A stretch of 64,000 bases of DNA from Hyphomonas sp. (lineage in GTDB: Bacteria > Pseudomonadota > Alphaproteobacteria > Caulobacterales > Hyphomonadaceae): the NCBI RefSeq assembly GCF_017792385.1, contig NZ_CP051230.1, positions 372,001-436,000 of the forward strand, in the 5' to 3' direction. A program made the translations under genes and the position numbers. Of this stretch, positions 60,282 to 64,000 are shown one piece after another (within the stretch, counting starts at the first letter, position 1; the number at the start of each line of letters is the position of its first letter). The notes under the pieces are model-generated. The model had not been told where the DNA came from. It worked only from the letters and a program-made list of their open reading frames with translations, and searched no databases.

Positions 60282-61490
60282 ATGCGCGAAGCCGTTATTG
60301 TATCCTACGCCCGGACCGGCATGGCGAAAGCCAGCCGCGGATCCCTGAACAACACGCACGGCATCACGATGGCCGGCCATGCCATCAAGGGCGCCATCGA
60401 CCGCGCCGGCATTGAAGCCGCGTCCGTGGAAGACGTGTTCCTCGGCTCTGCACAGCCGGAAGGCGCAACCGGCCACAACGTTGCCCGTAACGCCGCGCTG
60501 TGGGCTGGCTGCCCGTCCACCACGTCCGGCGCGACGATCAACCGTTTCTGTTCTTCCGGGCTGCAGGCCATCGCGAATGCGGCGCACACTGTGATCAATG
60601 AAGGCGCTCCGGTAGCCATTGGCGGCGGAGTCGAATCCCTGTCCCTCGTTTCCCGCAGCGGCCACATGAATTTGCACCGCTACACCGAAGACGAGTTGAT
60701 GAAGAAATGGCCGGCGATCTGGATGACCATGATCGAAACCGCCGAAATCGTTGCGGACCGGTATGGCGTCAGCCGCGAGTATCAGGACGAATATTCCGTC
60801 GAATCCCAGAAGCGCACCGCCGCCTTCCAGGAAAAAGGCTACATGGCCGAGGAAATCGTTCCGCTGAAAACAACGATGAAACTGGTCAACCGCGAAACCG
60901 GCGAAGAGACCTTCCAGGAAGTGGTCTGTGACCGTGACGAATGCAACCGCCCCGGCACGACCTATGAGAGCCTTGCCGGCCTGAAACCGGTCTTCTCCGG
61001 CGGCATGGTCGTCAAGGAAGGCAAATACGTTACCGCCGGTAACGCTTCCCAACTGTCCGATGGCGCCGCAGCTGTGGTGGTCATGGAAGCCAAGGAAGCC
61101 GAAAAGCGCGGCCTGAAGCCGCTCGGTCGTTTCGTGGGTTTCAACGTTGCTGGCTGTGACCCGGACGAAATGGGTATCGGCCCGGTCTTCGCTGTTCCGC
61201 GCCTGCTGGAGCGCCATGGGCTGAAAGTCGACGACATCGACCTGTGGGAGCTGAACGAAGCCTTCGCCTCCCAGTGCCTGTACAGCCGTGACCGTCTGGG
61301 CATCGACCCGGAGAAATACAACGTCAATGGCGGCTCGATCTCGATTGGCCACCCGTTCGGAATGACCGGTGCACGTTGCACGGGATCGCTTCTGATGGAA
61401 GGTCAGCGCCGGGGTGCGAAATGGGGCGTGGTGACCATGTGCATCGGCGGTGGCATGGGCGCTGCCGGCCTATTCGAAATCTTCAGCTGA
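60282..61490 (+). CDS. Acetyl-CoA acyltransferase (thiolase)
   Basis: A 402-residue thiolase that condenses or cleaves acyl-CoA units. The acyl-accepting Cys90 is in NRFCSSGLQAI, then GGSISIGHPFGMTGAR gives the His and VTMCIGGGMGAA the second Cys. GGAGGA lies about seven bases before the ATG. Full-length and intact. Biosynthetic versus degradative role cannot be told; the neighbouring genes do not form a beta-oxidation cluster. A strong terminator follows. Confidence 0.95.
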   Translation: MREAVIVSYARTGMAKASRGSLNNTHGITMAGHAIKGAIDRAGIEAASVEDVFLGSAQPEGATGHNVARNAALWAGCPSTTSGATINRFCSSGLQAIANAAHTVINEGAPVAIGGGVESLSLVSRSGHMNLHRYTEDELMKKWPAIWMTMIETAEIVADRYGVSREYQDEYSVESQKRTAAFQEKGYMAEEIVPLKTTMKLVNRETGEETFQEVVCDRDECNRPGTTYESLAGLKPVFSGGMVVKEGKYVTAGNASQLSDGAAAVVVMEAKEAEKRGLKPLGRFVGFNVAGCDPDEMGIGPVFAVPRLLERHGLKVDDIDLWELNEAFASQCLYSRDRLGIDPEKYNVNGGSISIGHPFGMTGARCTGSLLMEGQRRGAKWGVVTMCIGGGMGAAGLFEIFS

Positions 61491-61513
61491 TCCCCTTCAG
61501 ACTGAACGCAGCG

Positions 61514-61546
61514 AACGCCCCGAACTTCGGTTCGGGGCGTTTTGCT
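61514..61546 (+). terminator. Intrinsic terminator after the thiolase gene
   Basis: AACGCCCCGAAC and its complement form a 12-bp stem around TTCG, followed by TTGCTTTT. It ends the thiolase transcript 24 bases after the stop. Confidence 0.9.
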
Positions 61547-61601
61547 TTTGCAGACAAGGCCTTATGTTGACGGGGTCACGCCAAGTCGAACTGGAGCCGT
61601 C

Positions 61602-62780
61602 ATGATTCGCCCCCTTCTGTCCGCCGCCTGCCTGGCTGTCCTGGCCGCGTGCACACCGGCATCAGACATTGCCGAACACGGTGTCAGCACGGATCCCGAT
61701 GGTGCAACGGGTTTCATTACGTCTCATTTGGTGCCACCGGAGACCGCCACGTTCCGCGACGGCGAGAGCGTGCCGCGCGATGCCGATGGCCGCCCCTATT
61801 CCTACGCGCTGCTGGGTCAGCCCCTGCCGGCCCTGTCGGGTCAGATGGCGGATGGCAGCATGTTCGACCCGGCCGTGCTGGCTGGCCGCTGGACGGTGAT
61901 CGATGTCTGGGGAATCTGGTGTGGAGACTGCATGGCAGACGCTCCCTATGTCGCCGCGCTCGTCACGGCGATCGAACAGGACCCGGACCTCGGTTTCCTG
62001 TCGATCCACACGCCAGCCAATCCCAATCGCGCAACGCCTGAAGACATGTACGGCAAGTACGGATCGGTCGCGGCGTATTTCGCGGCGAAGGGCTATGACT
62101 ACCCCACGCTTCTGGACGAGGATGCCAGTCTGCGAGCAGCCCTGCAGATCAGCTGGACGCCGTCCTATATTCTGGTCGACCCACAGGGCGTGGTGCGCGG
62201 GTTCCGGACAGACCTGTCGGTCGCGCAGGGCGAACCGGTGAAGGATTTCCTGAAGGATGTGGCCGCCGTGAAGGCGCAGGCCGCTGCAGCCGAGCCCGCC
62301 GCCCCTGTCGGGGCCTCCGGAATCGGCCCCGACGGTGCAGGGCGCTTGTCCGGTGCAACCCCATTCAACACGAATGCCATCCGGGCGGCCTTTCCCGGAT
62401 ATGAAATCGTGCCGGGCCAAATGACGGCGGAAGGCGAGACCTATCCGGTCTTTCACGCTGTCCGCGCAGCCGACGAGGCCGCGGCCTTCGTGATCGAGCC
62501 GGACTGGTCACGCGGCCAGGTCTATCGCGTATCGACCGACAATCCTGCGATTGCCGGCCCGGATGGCGAACAGGTTGGCGCATTCAGGCTGAGCCAGCTG
62601 GACGCGGCGGCCCGTACCTTGTGCATGCCGGGCGCGGACGAGGCCAGCGACCTTCTGGTCTGCACCGAGACGCATGACGGGGCCCGGTTTCAGCGTCTGT
62701 TTACCCCGGACGAGGATGCGACGGACGCCACGCTGACCGGCATGGCCTACTATCCGCCAGAGGCCGAACCGGCAGATTAA
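61602..62780 (+). CDS. TlpA/thioredoxin-like lipoprotein with an extra C-terminal domain
   Basis: A 392-residue lipoprotein (lipobox LAAC, Cys17). A thioredoxin-type domain spans about 75-215, with the redox pair Cys107 and Cys110 in WGIWCGDC and the cis-Pro-containing SWTPSYILVD. A Pro/Ala linker follows, then about 140 residues beginning TPFNTNAIRAAFPGYEIV that look like a separate domain, possibly of the DUF1131/YfeY lipoprotein kind. Periplasmic disulfide exchange is the likely chemistry. GGAG sits before the ATG. Confidence 0.88.
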   Translation: MIRPLLSAACLAVLAACTPASDIAEHGVSTDPDGATGFITSHLVPPETATFRDGESVPRDADGRPYSYALLGQPLPALSGQMADGSMFDPAVLAGRWTVIDVWGIWCGDCMADAPYVAALVTAIEQDPDLGFLSIHTPANPNRATPEDMYGKYGSVAAYFAAKGYDYPTLLDEDASLRAALQISWTPSYILVDPQGVVRGFRTDLSVAQGEPVKDFLKDVAAVKAQAAAAEPAAPVGASGIGPDGAGRLSGATPFNTNAIRAAFPGYEIVPGQMTAEGETYPVFHAVRAADEAAAFVIEPDWSRGQVYRVSTDNPAIAGPDGEQVGAFRLSQLDAAARTLCMPGADEASDLLVCTETHDGARFQRLFTPDEDATDATLTGMAYYPPEAEPAD

Positions 62781-62914
62781 CCCTGCGGCAACCACAAGCT
62801 GCCGGTTTTACCATCATTTCGACGGTTTTGGGCTGACAGGGCGTTTGATCATTCGCCTGCCAGCTTGTAACTGATAGAAAAAGGCATGGTGGATAAACAG
62901 AAAGGCGGGTCCTG

Positions 62915-64000
62915 ATGCTGCACCCATCGACCAAACGGCTGATCGACAAGCTCGGCGACATGACTCGTCGTCAAAAGGTTGCCTGGCAGGAAGCCGATGA
63001 CGGCAGCATCACGCATGACACAGAGGGCTATCGGGTGACGCTGACCCCCGAACCGCATGCCGTCCTGCTGACCGATTCCCAGGGCCGGGAGATCGAGACC
63101 TGCACCCCCGCCGAATTTGCCGACGACATCGACAAGGATGGCCGTCCCTACACAATGTTCGTCGAAGAGCTGTACCGGGAAGCCAAACGTCATGCACGCG
63201 GAGCAGAAGAAGCCATCAATGCGGTGCTGGCCGGGCTGGTGGCTGCGGAAACCGTCCCGTCCGGCGAGGATGTGGCGGACGACACTCCGGACGCAGAGAC
63301 GGTTGATGTTCCGGACGCCACGCTTGGCGCAGAGGACGCCCTGGAGGAAGACGCCACCATCGAGGACCCGGTGGATGACAGTTCTCCGCTGGAGCCCGAC
63401 GCCTATCAGGAAATGGACAGCCAGTCCGACATCACATTTGCTGTCGCCTCCCTGGCCGATCAGGTGAATGGCGAGTCGGCCCACATCGCTGCAGCTGCCG
63501 ATGATGAAGCGGCGGAGGATACCGTCCCGACCGAAGACGATGTGCTGACCGATGAAAATACTGCCGTCTCGACCATGGAGGCCCTGCAGGAGACCGACAT
63601 CGAGGCGGAGAAGCCTGAAGAAGCCGCAACCGACGATTTTTCCAAAACGGAGCCAGCAGCCGAGCTGGAAACAATGGCGGATACGCCCCCCGCCGACGAC
63701 CCCATCACCGGCTTTGGCGTTTCGTCTGCCGAGGCCCCTGCTCCGCTTGAACCGGCCGAGGATCCGACCCCGCTGAACGAACCCGAGGGCGGTTACACGC
63801 CGACCGGGTTCGTCGATGCCCCGGATGAAGACTCCGCGCCTCAAGAACCGGCCGAAACGGAGATGTCGCCGACCGAGAGCGACGCGGCGGACCTGCCACC
63901 CATGTTTACGGCTGCAGACACTGATGCCCCGGCCCCGGTGGAATCAGGGGTGGAACACGCCGCAGACGATATGACCGAATCCGCTGGTGCCCCCTGGCCC
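62915..64000 (+). CDS. Acidic low-complexity protein, function unknown (runs off the right edge)
   Basis: At least 362 residues with no stop before the edge. The first about 105 residues look folded and basic-acidic mixed (LHPSTKRLIDKLGDMTRRQKVAWQEADDG, then FVEELYREAKRHARGAEEAINAVLAGL). The rest is a Glu/Asp/Ala/Pro-rich disordered tail with loosely repeated EDP, PAE and DDP patterns. There is no signal or membrane helix. AAAGGCGGG lies a few bases before the ATG. I do not recognise it. Confidence 0.65.
   Translation, partial: MLHPSTKRLIDKLGDMTRRQKVAWQEADDGSITHDTEGYRVTLTPEPHAVLLTDSQGREIETCTPAEFADDIDKDGRPYTMFVEELYREAKRHARGAEEAINAVLAGLVAAETVPSGEDVADDTPDAETVDVPDATLGAEDALEEDATIEDPVDDSSPLEPDAYQEMDSQSDITFAVASLADQVNGESAHIAAAADDEAAEDTVPTEDDVLTDENTAVSTMEALQETDIEAEKPEEAATDDFSKTEPAAELETMADTPPADDPITGFGVSSAEAPAPLEPAEDPTPLNEPEGGYTPTGFVDAPDEDSAPQEPAETEMSPTESDAADLPPMFTAADTDAPAPVESGVEHAADDMTESAGAPWP

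Noticed and set aside
62786..62809. A terminator after the TlpA-like gene
   Set aside because: Only a 5-bp stem (CGGCA/TGCCG) precedes GTTTT, too weak to call.

Overview
The window is a gene-dense, GC-rich piece of an alphaproteobacterial chromosome. The best lineage guess is a stalked or budding marine group such as Hyphomonadaceae/Caulobacterales. The evidence is the CckA cell-cycle kinase, FlbT, a DUF4167 protein, an alphaproteobacterial DksA that has lost its zinc-finger cysteines, a RodZ-like protein next to ispG, and the ubiG / lysC-ptsP / prfA-prmC neighbourhood. The genus is inference. I see no rRNA, tRNA, CRISPR array, transposase, integrase or phage structural gene, so this is core chromosome with scattered lineage-specific genes.

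Layout. 1-4.1 kb: the 5' part of clpB, a DUF4167 gene with its terminator, then prmC and prfA, all leftward. 4.1-10.3 kb: an accessory block (MAPEG protein, CE15-like esterase lipoprotein, LytTR regulator, acyltransferase 3, TRIC-type channel, two small exported proteins). 10.3-17.6 kb: a leftward lysC-ptsP-rodZ-like-ispG run, with ubiG-DUF924 diverging from it. 17.6-26.9 kb: GPH transporter, M20 peptidase, DUF2236 oxygenase with divergent TetR, uvrC, a small membrane protein, an aspartate aminotransferase and Dps. 26.9-30.5 kb: a candidate small RNA with anti-Shine-Dalgarno loops, a LysR regulator, two unrecognised genes, and a CMD-VOC pair. 30.5-34.9 kb: a divergent cell-wall pair (M15-type peptidase and L,D-transpeptidase), an S24-type repressor with its likely operators, and an Asp-nucleophile hydrolase. 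34.9-41.3 kb: cckA, a DUF885 lipoprotein peptidase, YceI and TerC. 41.3-46.1 kb: a FliM-like protein, dksA, an unrecognised two-TM protein, MarC, and flbT with a coupled orphan. 46.5-54.2 kb: a MoxR ATPase and its CoxE-like VWA partner on the plus strand, separated by six leftward genes, then a hydrolase and a crotonase. 54.2-64 kb: DUF2207-LemA, GNAT, a TetA-like transporter, a GmhB-like phosphatase, a BON-LysM protein, a thiolase, a TlpA-like lipoprotein, and the start of an acidic repeat-poor protein that runs off the end.

How the genes work together. Several units are conventional: release factor and its methylase (prfA-prmC), nitrogen-PTS enzyme I after aspartokinase, ArsR with an AHSA1 protein, and LemA with DUF2207. 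The less ordinary signals are the small RNA at 27.05-27.21 kb, the divergent wall-enzyme pair whose peptidase carries an inserted calcium-loop-like segment, the split MoxR/VWA pair, a CtrA-like box at the fliM-like gene, and several clear inverted-repeat operators beside ArsR, S24 and TetR regulators. I found no convincing new multi-gene defence or mobile system; the RNA is the strongest candidate for something undescribed.
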